From 1-14-0-10-45-29 sp041650255 (GTDB taxonomy: Archaea > Micrarchaeota > Micrarchaeia > Anstonellales > Anstonellaceae): a stretch of 64,000 nt of DNA. The stretch is from assembly GCA_041650255.1 (NCBI GenBank), contig JBAZLL010000005.1:1-64000 (forward strand). Direction: 5' to 3'. Positions 36,389 through 44,600 of this stretch are shown one piece after another. Numbering within the stretch: position 1 is the first letter of the stretch; each line of letters opens with the position of its first letter. Under the pieces are notes generated by a model. The model was not told the DNA's origin. It made no database searches and saw nothing but the letters and a program-made list of their open reading frames with translations. The position numbers and the translations under genes are program-made.

Positions 36389-37390
36389 TTATTTGCATTC
36401 CAGCCCCTTTCTAATATTTTCTAAATTCTCATTCATGAGCGAAATATAATTCTTTCCAGCCGCTTCCTCCTGGGCAGTCACTCCATGCACTGTATTAAAC
36501 ACCAGTACTTGTCCATTTATTTCGCTTGCAAGTGTTTGCGCCGATTTTGGGCTTATCAGGCTTTCAAAATACACTGCGCTTACATTCTTTTTTCTTGCCT
36601 CATCCACAATTTTGGCAAGGTCTGAAGGGGAAGGCTCGCCCTCCTCGCTTATGCCCTCAATCGGTATCTGTACGCATCCATATTCTTGGCAAAAATAGCC
36701 TAAAGTTGCATGAGTTATAAGTATTTCTTTTTTATTGCAACCCAAAATTTCATCCCGTAGTTTCTTGTCCAGCGCATCCAGCTTTTTCTCATATTCAACT
36801 GCATTGTTTTCATAATATTCTCTTCCTTGCGGGTCTGCCTGTACAAATGCGTCTTTGATATTTTCCACTTGTTTTTTTGCAAGCACCGGATTAAGCCAAA
36901 TATGTGGATCATATTTTCCATGAGAATGTTCTTCTTCATGTTCTACATTTGTGCCTTTTTCTGCTTCGATACGTTCTTTCTCTCCTTCATCTATATGTTC
37001 TTCTCCACGCCCAAGTGCTTCTTCCGCCGTTATTAACTCAATCCCATTACTCGCATCCACAACAATCAGATTTTGATTTGCAACCCCGTTCAATAAATTT
37101 GGCGCCCAAAGTTCCATTCCAGCTCCATTCATTACAAAGACGTTTGCGTCCGAAAGTTTTTTTATTGCAGACGGAGTTGCCTCAAAATTATGCGGCTCAA
37201 CTCCGGGTGGGATAAGAATGCTAACTTCAACTCTTTCCCCTCCGACATTTTTTGCAAAATCATACATTGGGTAAAAGCTTGCCACGACTTTTAATTTTCC
37301 GATTTCGCTTTGAACGGTGCCCGTGTTTTGGGACACGCACCCAAAGAAAAGGAGCATCAGTAAAATTGCAGAAATAATTTTTATTTTCAT
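36389..37390 (-). CDS. znuA: Zinc-binding lipoprotein of ABC importer (ZnuA-like)
   Basis: 333 residues, cluster A-I (TroA/ZnuA) solute-binding protein. A lipoprotein signal ends in LLFFGC (Cys about 18). Metal ligands: His in PPGVEPHNFE, His in KYDPHIWLNP, His in ITHATLGYF, and a later Glu/Asp near VYFESLISP. Between them lies an acidic, His-containing loop (EEHIDEGEKERIE, NVEHEEEHSHGK), the zinc-specific feature. The frame is open to 37438, but the ATG at 37390 has GTGATAAC upstream and gives the signal peptide. First gene of the importer operon, divergent from the NikR-like regulator. Confidence 0.88.
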   Translation of the reverse strand: MKIKIISAILLMLLFFGCVSQNTGTVQSEIGKLKVVASFYPMYDFAKNVGGERVEVSILIPPGVEPHNFEATPSAIKKLSDANVFVMNGAGMELWAPNLLNGVANQNLIVVDASNGIELITAEEALGRGEEHIDEGEKERIEAEKGTNVEHEEEHSHGKYDPHIWLNPVLAKKQVENIKDAFVQADPQGREYYENNAVEYEKKLDALDKKLRDEILGCNKKEILITHATLGYFCQEYGCVQIPIEGISEEGEPSPSDLAKIVDEARKKNVSAVYFESLISPKSAQTLASEINGQVLVFNTVHGVTAQEEAAGKNYISLMNENLENIRKGLECK

Positions 37391-37427
37391 GTTATCACAT
37401 ATTATCTCTGCCTGTTTCTTATTATTA

Positions 37428-37447
37428 AATAATTGCATATAATTATT
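37428..37447. promoter_or_regulatory. Inverted repeat between zinc importer and NikR-like gene
   Basis: AATAATT (37428-37434) and AATTATT (37441-37447) form a 7-bp dyad with a 6-bp spacer in the 104-bp divergent promoter. A metal-responsive repressor could bind here to shut both genes. An A/T-rich dyad can also arise by chance from TATA elements. Confidence 0.4.
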
Positions 37448-37494
37448 AATTTTAGCTGTGTAGTCTCATCAGAATTAATAAAAAAGATGATTTT

Positions 37495-37872
37495 ATGGCA
37501 ATCGCAAGCATTTCAATAAAACCCCAGGACAAAAAGCAAATTGATATTGCAATGCGCCTTTGCGGCACGGACAGCCTCTCCAAACTTTTTCGCATGGCAT
37601 TAAGCTCTCTCATAAAAGAATACGGCGAAGTTGAAGGGCTCAAAGGTAAAGTGATGGCGGTCTTTACAATAACTTACGCGGGAAGATGTGCAAGCCTAAA
37701 CCAAATTTTACATTCCTACTCCGGCAACCTAAAGCTTAGCACACATATCCGCTCCGAAAAAGGCTGTGCTGAAATAGTCGTGGTAGAAGGAGATGCGGCT
37801 GGCATAAGCCGCCTTTTCAAAGACTTGAGAAACAACAAAGAAGTGAAAAACGTAAGCTGTGCATTTGCATAA
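37495..37872 (+). CDS. NikR-like ribbon-helix-helix metal regulator
   Basis: 125 residues. N-terminal ribbon-helix-helix (ASISIKPQDKKQIDIAMRLCG, DSLSKLFRMALSSLI), then an ACT-like ligand domain (VFTITYAGRCASLNQILHSYSG ... AEIVVVEGDAAGISRLFKDL). This is the NikR layout. Of the four nickel ligands (His, His, His, Cys), Cys in EKGCAE and His in STHIR are present, but the double His of the LHVH motif is reduced to one. The divergent zinc importer suggests a zinc-type rather than nickel-type sensor. GATGATTTT before the ATG acts as ribosome site. Confidence 0.7.
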   Translation: MAIASISIKPQDKKQIDIAMRLCGTDSLSKLFRMALSSLIKEYGEVEGLKGKVMAVFTITYAGRCASLNQILHSYSGNLKLSTHIRSEKGCAEIVVVEGDAAGISRLFKDLRNNKEVKNVSCAFA

Positions 37873-37895
37873 ATATTTCTTAAAATCAAATGCAA

Positions 37896-38519
37896 TTATT
37901 GCCTGCCTTGGCTCGGGTCAATTCTGTTCAGATATAATTGAACAATCGGAATCAAAAGCCAGAATAACTCCGCCAGTTCCACATTATAGAATGCAATTGG
38001 GACTGAAGCAAGGAAAATACTCGGCGTAACCATTTTCACAATCAGTGCATAATCCCGTTCTTTATCGCTCATGCGGCGCTGATGATAGCGCTTGGAAATT
38101 GAATAGTGCCACAGCCACACCAGAATAAATCCTGCCGCTGACATGTTAAGTGCAAATATAGTAAGTGCCCATTTGTTTTGGTTGTAATCGCCAAACATCG
38201 CGGATGTGATCGCAAGCAAAACTATGCATAGCAGGAATATTATATTTATCATGGCGACTTTTCCATCGCACACTACTATCTGCTTTAGAAGTTTGTTGTG
38301 AACAGCCCAATACAGCGCAACGACTATGAATGTGTAGCAGAAAATCACTGCTTGGGGCAGCGTTTTCGCGATCAAAGCATTCAAAAACTGCGAATCTGGA
38401 ACCTCATTTGGATTTGGCATATAGACCAGTATCGCCATGAGCGTCATGGAGAATGCGATGATACCATCACTTAGTGCCAATGTGCGATCCAAATCATAAG
38501 TACTTCTTCTGTCCATCAA
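37896..38519 (-). CDS. TMEM175-like potassium channel (DUF1211)
   Basis: 207 residues with six membrane segments. The helix-1 signature of prokaryotic TMEM175, R..ALSDGIIAFSMTLMAI, is clear, with the following VALYWAVHNKLLKQ region. Bacterial members have one six-helix repeat and form tetramers selective for K+ or leaky to protons. The C-terminus ends DPSQGRQ. A decayed second copy of its last third lies at 41275-41503 on the other strand, on the far side of the Ca2+-type pump. Convergent with the NikR-like gene. Confidence 0.8.
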   Translation of the reverse strand: MMDRRSTYDLDRTLALSDGIIAFSMTLMAILVYMPNPNEVPDSQFLNALIAKTLPQAVIFCYTFIVVALYWAVHNKLLKQIVVCDGKVAMINIIFLLCIVLLAITSAMFGDYNQNKWALTIFALNMSAAGFILVWLWHYSISKRYHQRRMSDKERDYALIVKMVTPSIFLASVPIAFYNVELAELFWLLIPIVQLYLNRIDPSQGRQ

Positions 38520-38588
38520 TTAGTCAAAGAAAATTAGTGGTTATAAGCCTTTTGAAAGTCCTCGTTGCATTCGGGAATTGTCTTATCT

Positions 38589-41174
38589 CTATTTTCTCTT
38601 TCGCACTATTTTTTCAACCTCAAACAACGACATGCTTACCATCGTTGCCACAAGGCAAATTGCAATTTGCGGCATATCAAGCGCGTTAAATTCAAACAGC
38701 CCCTGCAAAAATGGAACATATATCAGCATTGCAAGGAAGAAAACGGCGCAGACTGTAACAATCCAAAGTGCCTTGTTTTCACTACTCAGCGTTTCAAATA
38801 TTGTCTGTGTTTGTGAACGGCTGGCAAATATCAATGCAAGATTCCCAAGCACCAGCGTGGCAAATGCAACTGCCCTTGCACTATTCTCCTCTATCCCGGA
38901 CGAAAGCTCAACATAATATACAAAAACAACTACCGCAAGTAAAATCAATCCTCTAAATACGCTCATAATAATCGTGTGGTTGTCAAAAAGTTTTTCATCT
39001 TTTTTGCGCGGGGTGCGTTTCATGATATTTTTCTCCTCTTTTTCAGCCTCAAAAACAACCGAGCACACCGGATCAATTATCAATTCCAAAAATGCTATAT
39101 GCACCGGAAAGAGAATAATCGGCCAGCCCAAAAGCACCGGAAGAAGCGAAATCCCCGCAATCGGTATATGTATAGAAATAATGTAACTCATCGCCTTTTT
39201 GATATTGTCATAAATTCTTCTGCCCATGCGCACGGCGCGCACAATTGAAGTGAAATTATCATCCGTAAGCACAAGTGCGGACGATTCCCGTGCCACATCC
39301 GTGCCGCGCCCGCCCATCGCAATGCCGACCGCCGCCGCTTTTAGCGCAGGAGCATCATTCACTCCATCGCCGGTCATTACCACTACTTCTTCATTTGCCT
39401 TGAGCGCATTCACTATTCTAAGTTTTTGTTCCGGAACAACCCTGGCAAAAACACTTGCAGTTTTGATTCTCTCGCGCAAGTGTGCATCGTTCATGGCGTC
39501 AAGTTCTGCTCCGGTTATTATGTCATCGTAATTTTTGAAGCCCGAATTTTTTGCAACCACACGCGCAGTACCCGGATAGTCACCGGTAATCATTATCACT
39601 CTTATTCCTGCTTCATAACATTCGCGAACTGAGTCGGCAACTTCTTCGCGCACCGGATCCTCAAGTGCAATAAGCCCCTCATATTCAAACTCAAAATCAT
39701 GTTGATTGTCTGGCAATTTATTTGATTTGAAATGCGCATGTGCCACTCCCAGCACCCGTAGTCCTTCACCAGAAAGCGCACTCACTTCATTCAAAATCTT
39801 TTCCTGCTCTCCCTTTTTCATATGGCACAAATCAAGTATTGCTTCCGGCGCTCCTTTTGCCGCAATCAAATATTCTTTACCCGATGCAGAACGCCAAACA
39901 TGTGAAAGTGCAAGCAGTTTTTTTGATAGAGGATATTCACGCACGAGCTCCCAGTCCGCATGAATATGCTCAGTGCCCGAAAGTTTTTGCATTCCGATTT
40001 CCTTTATTGAGCGCTCCATCGGGTCAAACGGCTCTTTCTGGCTTGCAAGAACTGCATACTCCAATGTCTCATGAGCCCATTCGGGCAGTTTTTTTGATTC
40101 TTTGAGAGATATGGTCTTTCCTCGCGACCATATCTTCTCAAGCGTCATTTTGTTTTGTGTAAGCGTACCCGTCTTGTCCGAACACAGAACACTTGCGGCC
40201 CCGAGGCTTTGTATTGCATTCATCCTTCGCGTTAGCACATTGTGTTTTGCCATTCTCCATGCGCCAAGGGAAAGAAAAACAGTAAGCACGACTGGAAATT
40301 CCTCCGGCAAAACCGACATCGCAAGCGCAAGACCTACAAGAAATCCTTCTACCCAATTCCCGCGTGTCAGCCCATAAATCACAATGACTATCACGCAGAC
40401 GACAAATCCCGCAGTTCCAAAGAGCTTTACAATTCCATCTGTTTCTTTCTGAAGCTTTGTTTTTTCGGGAGTTATCTCCTTAAGCGCTTTGCCGATTTTT
40501 CCCACTTCGGTTGCCGCGCCAATCGAAATCACCTTGGCAATCGCGTGCCCCTGTGATACGAGTGTGCTTGAATATGCAAAAGCCAAATCTTCTCCGCCCG
40601 GGCGGGGCATACTCTCCATTGAAAAATCCGCTTCATTTTTTTCGCGCCCAAATTTTTCCTCTTGGTTTCTCAGCGCACTTTTTCTCACGGCTACAGACTC
40701 ACCAGTCAAAAGAGATTCATCTACTGTCAAGTTGCTACAAGACAAAATGGCGACGTCCGCAGGAACCCTGTCTCCTTCTGACAATATTATAATGTCGCCC
40801 CTCACAACTTCTCTTCCGGGTATCACGATTTGCTTTCCATCCCTAATCACTCTGGCTCTGGGGGACGATAAATCGCGCAGGGCATCAAGTGCTCTTTCAA
40901 CTTTTCCTTCCTGATAAATAGTTATCCCGATAACCACGAATACACAAGCAATCAGCATCAGTGCGCCCTCAATATCTCCTATCAAAAAGTAGAGTGTGCC
41001 ACATGCCACCAAAAACAAAAACATTGGTTCACGCATGGTGTCAATTGCAATATCTATTATAGTGCGCTTCTTTTCTGCCAAAAGCTCGTTTGCCCCCTCC
41101 TCCTTTAGGCGCCTTTGTGCTTCTTGCTGGCTTAGCCCACTGTGTATTTGTTCAACAGACGGGGTAGGGTTCAT
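38589..41174 (-). CDS. P-type Ca2+-type ATPase (P2 family)
   Basis: 861 residues from the ATG at 41174 (the frame opens at a TTG at 41189). Cation ATPase N-domain HSGLSQQEAQRRLKEEGANEL, actuator LLTGESVAVRK, phosphorylation site CSDKTGTLTQNKM, hinge TGDGVNDAPALKAAAVGIAMG, and helices 4-6 with VLPEEFPVVL and LELIIDPVCSVVFE. The VLPEEFP and helix-6 acidic residues match SERCA/PMR1-type calcium and Mn2+ pumps, which expel these ions. Monocistronic, between two TMEM175 copies. Confidence 0.85.
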   Translation of the reverse strand: MNPTPSVEQIHSGLSQQEAQRRLKEEGANELLAEKKRTIIDIAIDTMREPMFLFLVACGTLYFLIGDIEGALMLIACVFVVIGITIYQEGKVERALDALRDLSSPRARVIRDGKQIVIPGREVVRGDIIILSEGDRVPADVAILSCSNLTVDESLLTGESVAVRKSALRNQEEKFGREKNEADFSMESMPRPGGEDLAFAYSSTLVSQGHAIAKVISIGAATEVGKIGKALKEITPEKTKLQKETDGIVKLFGTAGFVVCVIVIVIYGLTRGNWVEGFLVGLALAMSVLPEEFPVVLTVFLSLGAWRMAKHNVLTRRMNAIQSLGAASVLCSDKTGTLTQNKMTLEKIWSRGKTISLKESKKLPEWAHETLEYAVLASQKEPFDPMERSIKEIGMQKLSGTEHIHADWELVREYPLSKKLLALSHVWRSASGKEYLIAAKGAPEAILDLCHMKKGEQEKILNEVSALSGEGLRVLGVAHAHFKSNKLPDNQHDFEFEYEGLIALEDPVREEVADSVRECYEAGIRVIMITGDYPGTARVVAKNSGFKNYDDIITGAELDAMNDAHLRERIKTASVFARVVPEQKLRIVNALKANEEVVVMTGDGVNDAPALKAAAVGIAMGGRGTDVARESSALVLTDDNFTSIVRAVRMGRRIYDNIKKAMSYIISIHIPIAGISLLPVLLGWPIILFPVHIAFLELIIDPVCSVVFEAEKEEKNIMKRTPRKKDEKLFDNHTIIMSVFRGLILLAVVVFVYYVELSSGIEENSARAVAFATLVLGNLALIFASRSQTQTIFETLSSENKALWIVTVCAVFFLAMLIYVPFLQGLFEFNALDMPQIAICLVATMVSMSLFEVEKIVRKRK

Positions 41175-41274
41175 ATCCCAATTAATCAAGAAATGCTTAT
41201 AGGTGTTGCTTTACACGCCTCCTATGTGAATAAACGATTCTCAACGTTTTTGCAAAAGTGGGCGTCAGTATTCA

Positions 41275-41503
41275 AAATTATCCCAATTCTTATTCTTGTG
41301 ATAGTGTTCAAAATAATTTCCCATTCGCGCGCTCTTACAAAAAGGAGTGCGAATACGCATTAATAGTCAAATTGGTTACTCCCGTCATTTTCCTTTTTTC
41401 AATTCCCATATCATTTTACGATGTGCATCTTGCTGAAGTTTTCTGGCTCTGTATTCCCATAATTCAGATTTGGCTGAACCAATTTGATCCAAGCCAGAAA
41501 AAA
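41275..41503 (+). pseudogene. Decayed TMEM175-like gene, C-terminal remnant
   Basis: Translation of 41354-41497 gives YALIVKLVTPVIFLFSIPIS and onward to NQFDPSQ, of which 34 of 48 residues equal the intact TMEM175-like protein at 37896-38519 by my count. The preceding helix-like part (PILILVIVFKIISHSRAL, about 41278-41335) lies in another frame, so a frameshift separates them, and nothing like the N-terminal half remains. A dead paralogue, in inverse orientation to the intact copy. Confidence 0.7.
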
Positions 41504-41595
41504 TATTTTTTTTTACAAAAAATTTTTAAACAATATCTTAAAAGCCTCCATCTACAAACTCCCTATAATCAAATTCTAAATACGAGGCGAATAAT

Positions 41596-42549
41596 ATGGG
41601 ACTTATTGATTCAATGTTTTGGTTTTTCGTGCTGGTCATTCCGGTCGCAGTGGTTTTGATACTTTTGATTGTGCGCACAATCCGCCCGACCGAAAAAGGC
41701 ATCGTGGAGCGCCTTGGCAAATACAGCTCTTTTCACAATCCGGGCGTGGTTCTTCTAATCCCGTTTATTGATTCCCTCATTAAGGTAAACATTACCGAGG
41801 AAATGGTAAATGCGGAAAAGCAGGAAGTCATCACCGCCGACTCGCTAAATGCAATGGTTGACGCGCAGATTTATTTCAAAGTGCAGTCCGATGAGGACAG
41901 CGTGAAAAAAAGCCAATACGCGGTCAACAACTACCATCTTCAGATAGTACAATTGGCCCGCACAACTTTGCGTGCAATCATCGGCTCCATGACTTTGACC
42001 GAAGCCAACACCAGCCGCAACAAGCTCAATCAATTGCTTGCAACCGAATTGCAAGGGCAGACAAAACAATGGGGCATCGCGGTCGTTCGCGCCGAGCTTA
42101 AAGAAATTCAGCCGCCCGAAGATGTACAGCAAACGATGAACAAAGTCGTGATTGCCGAAAAAGAAAAAATCGCGGCAAAGGACTTTGCGGAAGCGGTGGA
42201 AACACAGGCTGACGGACAGCGCCGCGCCTCAATCAAACAAGCTGAAGGGCAAAAACAGGCAAGCATTCTGGCTGCGGAAGGAGATGCAATCGCACTCTTG
42301 CGCATTGCCGATGCAAAGGCAAAACAGATTCAGGTTGTGAACGAGTCGGCCGACAAATATTTCCGCGGCAACGCAATCACATTAAAGCGCTTGGAGACGA
42401 CTCAAGAGGTTCTTAAGAACGGAACAAAACTCATTGTGCCCCAAGGCTCTGATTTGGTAAACGTGGTAAGCGAGGCCGCCGGAATCGGCGCGGATGGCAT
42501 ATTGCCAATACCAAAGAACAAGCTCAATCAGTCTCCGGCTAAAAAGTAA
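41596..42549 (+). CDS. SPFH/stomatin-prohibitin family protein
   Basis: 317 residues. N-terminal membrane helix (MFWFFVLVIPVAVVLILLIV), then the SPFH domain: IRPTEKGIVERLGKYSSFHNPGVVLLIPFIDS, in parts, and RTTLRAIIGSMTLTEANTSRN. The long helix with RRASIKQAEGQKQASILAAEGDA is the flotillin/stomatin coiled coil. These proteins form membrane-microdomain rings and act with NfeD-type proteases; no NfeD gene is adjacent. A TATA-like TTTTTAAAC lies upstream. Confidence 0.88.
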   Translation: MGLIDSMFWFFVLVIPVAVVLILLIVRTIRPTEKGIVERLGKYSSFHNPGVVLLIPFIDSLIKVNITEEMVNAEKQEVITADSLNAMVDAQIYFKVQSDEDSVKKSQYAVNNYHLQIVQLARTTLRAIIGSMTLTEANTSRNKLNQLLATELQGQTKQWGIAVVRAELKEIQPPEDVQQTMNKVVIAEKEKIAAKDFAEAVETQADGQRRASIKQAEGQKQASILAAEGDAIALLRIADAKAKQIQVVNESADKYFRGNAITLKRLETTQEVLKNGTKLIVPQGSDLVNVVSEAAGIGADGILPIPKNKLNQSPAKK

Positions 42550-42557
42550 GAGTCGGC

Positions 42558-42564
42558 TTTTTTT
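42558..42564 (+). terminator. T-run after the SPFH gene
   Basis: Seven T residues 8 nt after the stop, followed by more T-rich sequence between the two convergent genes. Confidence 0.45.
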
Positions 42565-42622
42565 CTATTTTTTATTTATTCTTTTTTTGTTTGTTTTCTG
42601 ATATTATTTTTCTTTTTTGTCA

Positions 42623-43330
42623 TTATTTTTTCATTGCCTCTTTCTTTAGCTGTTCCGGCATTTTTTCAATCGCATACCTTAGTGCAGTCCTTGGCATCTT
42701 ATACTTGTTTTTCATAATATACTCAAACACTTCTTTCTGGTGCGTGCGACTTTCTTCCTTAAGAAGCCAGCCATAGCCCTTTTGTACAAGGTCCTCTTCA
42801 TCGCGCATTAAAATATCCGATATTTTAAATGCTTCTTTTAGAAACTCTCCTTTCTTTGCGGGAATAATCAAAGAGACTGCCGAGGCTCTTCTCATCCATA
42901 TATTTTTTGATTTTGCCCATCTTTTCAGCTCATTTGCATATTTGGGGAATTTTTGCACAAACTTTCCCATCGTATGATTGCAAAGGGTATCGCAAGACGC
43001 CCAATTGCTCACGTACCTCTCAATCCATTTTTCAAACATGAAAAAATCTTTTTCCTCAAATTTGGCATTGGCGTTATATGACCAGTTGCACGCAATGAAA
43101 GACTCCTCCATATACCCGGATGAAAAAAGCTCTTCGCATTGCTTGAATATCTCTTCTTTTTTTGCCCCTTCAATCTCATTGAAATATTTCCTGGAAATAT
43201 TTGAAACCAATGCGGTTTTCACTCCATAGACCTTTATTCTTTCTTTGAAAAAGCGCTGGGCAGTATTTTTTGTGTGCACATCTGCATTTTCCTCAAGTTC
43301 CTTTCTGATCTTTTGCAAAAGTTTGTTCAT
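42623..43330 (-). CDS. DNA alkylation repair enzyme (AlkC/AlkD HEAT-repeat glycosylase)
   Basis: 235 residues, all-helical HEAT-like repeat protein. The AlkD signature parts are visible: ERYVSNWASCDTLCNHTMG (the Trp and Asp of the active cleft), MRRASAVSLIIPA and DEEDLVQKGYGWLLKEES with the YGWLL stretch. It excises alkylated bases such as 3-methyladenine or 7-methylguanine without base flipping. Length is normal for the family. Convergent with the SPFH gene and divergent from histidine decarboxylase. Confidence 0.85.
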   Translation of the reverse strand: MNKLLQKIRKELEENADVHTKNTAQRFFKERIKVYGVKTALVSNISRKYFNEIEGAKKEEIFKQCEELFSSGYMEESFIACNWSYNANAKFEEKDFFMFEKWIERYVSNWASCDTLCNHTMGKFVQKFPKYANELKRWAKSKNIWMRRASAVSLIIPAKKGEFLKEAFKISDILMRDEEDLVQKGYGWLLKEESRTHQKEVFEYIMKNKYKMPRTALRYAIEKMPEQLKKEAMKK

Positions 43331-43392
43331 CCCAATCCCTTCAATATCACTGTTTCGGCAACATATTTAATATCAAACGGAGTATCTGGCTC

Positions 43393-44502
43393 ATGGACAA
43401 GCACGCGAAAGAAAAATTGGAAAACGAATATCTTAGGCTCAAGTCGTTGGAAAAAACTTTTATCGGCTATCCCTGCGATGCCCAGTTTGATTATTCCCAC
43501 CTATACAAGTTCTTAAAATTTCCAATGAACAACGTCGGCGACCCATTTGAGAAATCCACCTATCGCCTGCAAACCAAGAATTTTGAAATTGAAGTGCTGG
43601 ATTTTTTTGCAAAATTATTGCATATCAAAAAAGACAAATATTGGGGCTACATTACAAATGGCGGCACGGAAGGCAATCTCTACGGTCTTTATGCCGCCAG
43701 AGAATCCATGCCAAATGCCCGCGTATTCTATTCCAAGCATACTCATTATAGCATCCGCAAAAATATTCACATATTGCGCATGAGCGGATGCGAACTGCAA
43801 GCGGATTCAAACGGGGAAATGGATTATAATAATTTTGAAAAAACTCTCTGTGCATCCGACAAGAAAAACGGCGTTATAATTATAGCAAACATCGGCACCA
43901 CAATGACTGGGGCAATAGATAATGTGGATACGATTGTGCGCATCCTCAAAAAGCACAAAATAAAATATTATATTCACGCGGACGCCGCCCTCTACGGAAT
44001 GGTACTGCCATTTTGTTCCGATGTAAAATTTGACTTTCAAACAGGAATAAACAGCATCGCAATCAGCGGGCACAAATTCCTCGGCTCGCCCATTCCATGC
44101 GGAATTGTGCTGGCGCGAAAGGATGTTGCGATTTGCCTTCGCAAATACATTGAATATATAGACGCGCACGACTCCACTCTTTCCGGCTCGCGGGATGCAT
44201 TTACGCCGCTGATTCTCTGGTATAGAATAAAGACAATTGGATTGAGCGGATTTTCAAAACAGGTGAAACATTGCAATATGCTTGCAGATTATTTGACCGA
44301 CGAACTTGAGAAAATCGGATGGCCAAACGTTGGAAAAAGCTACGTTACCGTCCGCTTTAGCAGACCATCAGATCATCTGGTGAGTAAATGGGAGCTTGCG
44401 GCAAACAAGGATATGGCTCATGTTGTATGTATGCCGCATGAGAGCAAGGCACAGCTTGCAAAATTTGTGCAGGATATGAAAAAAGAAATAATCAGAAAGT
44501 AA
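43393..44502 (+). CDS. hdc: PLP-dependent histidine decarboxylase
   Basis: 369 residues, close to the 378 of bacterial PLP-type histidine decarboxylase. Motifs: DYSHLYKFLKFPMNNVGDP, YITNGGTEGNLYGLYAARE, YSKHTHYSIRKN, NIGTTMTGAIDNVD, HADAALYGMVLPF (Asp to the pyridine nitrogen), and the PLP lysine in ISGHKFLGSPIPCG. The SGHKF(L)G motif and the EYIDAHDSTLSGSRD stretch are those of histidine decarboxylase. It converts histidine to histamine and CO2. No transporter partner is adjacent. A second amine-producing decarboxylase lies at 5801-7690. Confidence 0.8.
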   Translation: MDKHAKEKLENEYLRLKSLEKTFIGYPCDAQFDYSHLYKFLKFPMNNVGDPFEKSTYRLQTKNFEIEVLDFFAKLLHIKKDKYWGYITNGGTEGNLYGLYAARESMPNARVFYSKHTHYSIRKNIHILRMSGCELQADSNGEMDYNNFEKTLCASDKKNGVIIIANIGTTMTGAIDNVDTIVRILKKHKIKYYIHADAALYGMVLPFCSDVKFDFQTGINSIAISGHKFLGSPIPCGIVLARKDVAICLRKYIEYIDAHDSTLSGSRDAFTPLILWYRIKTIGLSGFSKQVKHCNMLADYLTDELEKIGWPNVGKSYVTVRFSRPSDHLVSKWELAANKDMAHVVCMPHESKAQLAKFVQDMKKEIIRK

Positions 44503-44600
44503 AATAATTAAAAAATAAGATAACTAAAAACTAATTGAAAAATAAAAATAACTAAAAAATAAAAAATAGTTAAAATAAAATAATTAAAAAGAAAAAATAA
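44503..44600. repeat. A/T-only degenerate tandem repeat
   Basis: About 98 nt composed almost only of AAAATAA, ACTAAAAA and related units between convergent genes; no coding potential. Its style matches the A-rich repeats near 9800. Confidence 0.6.
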
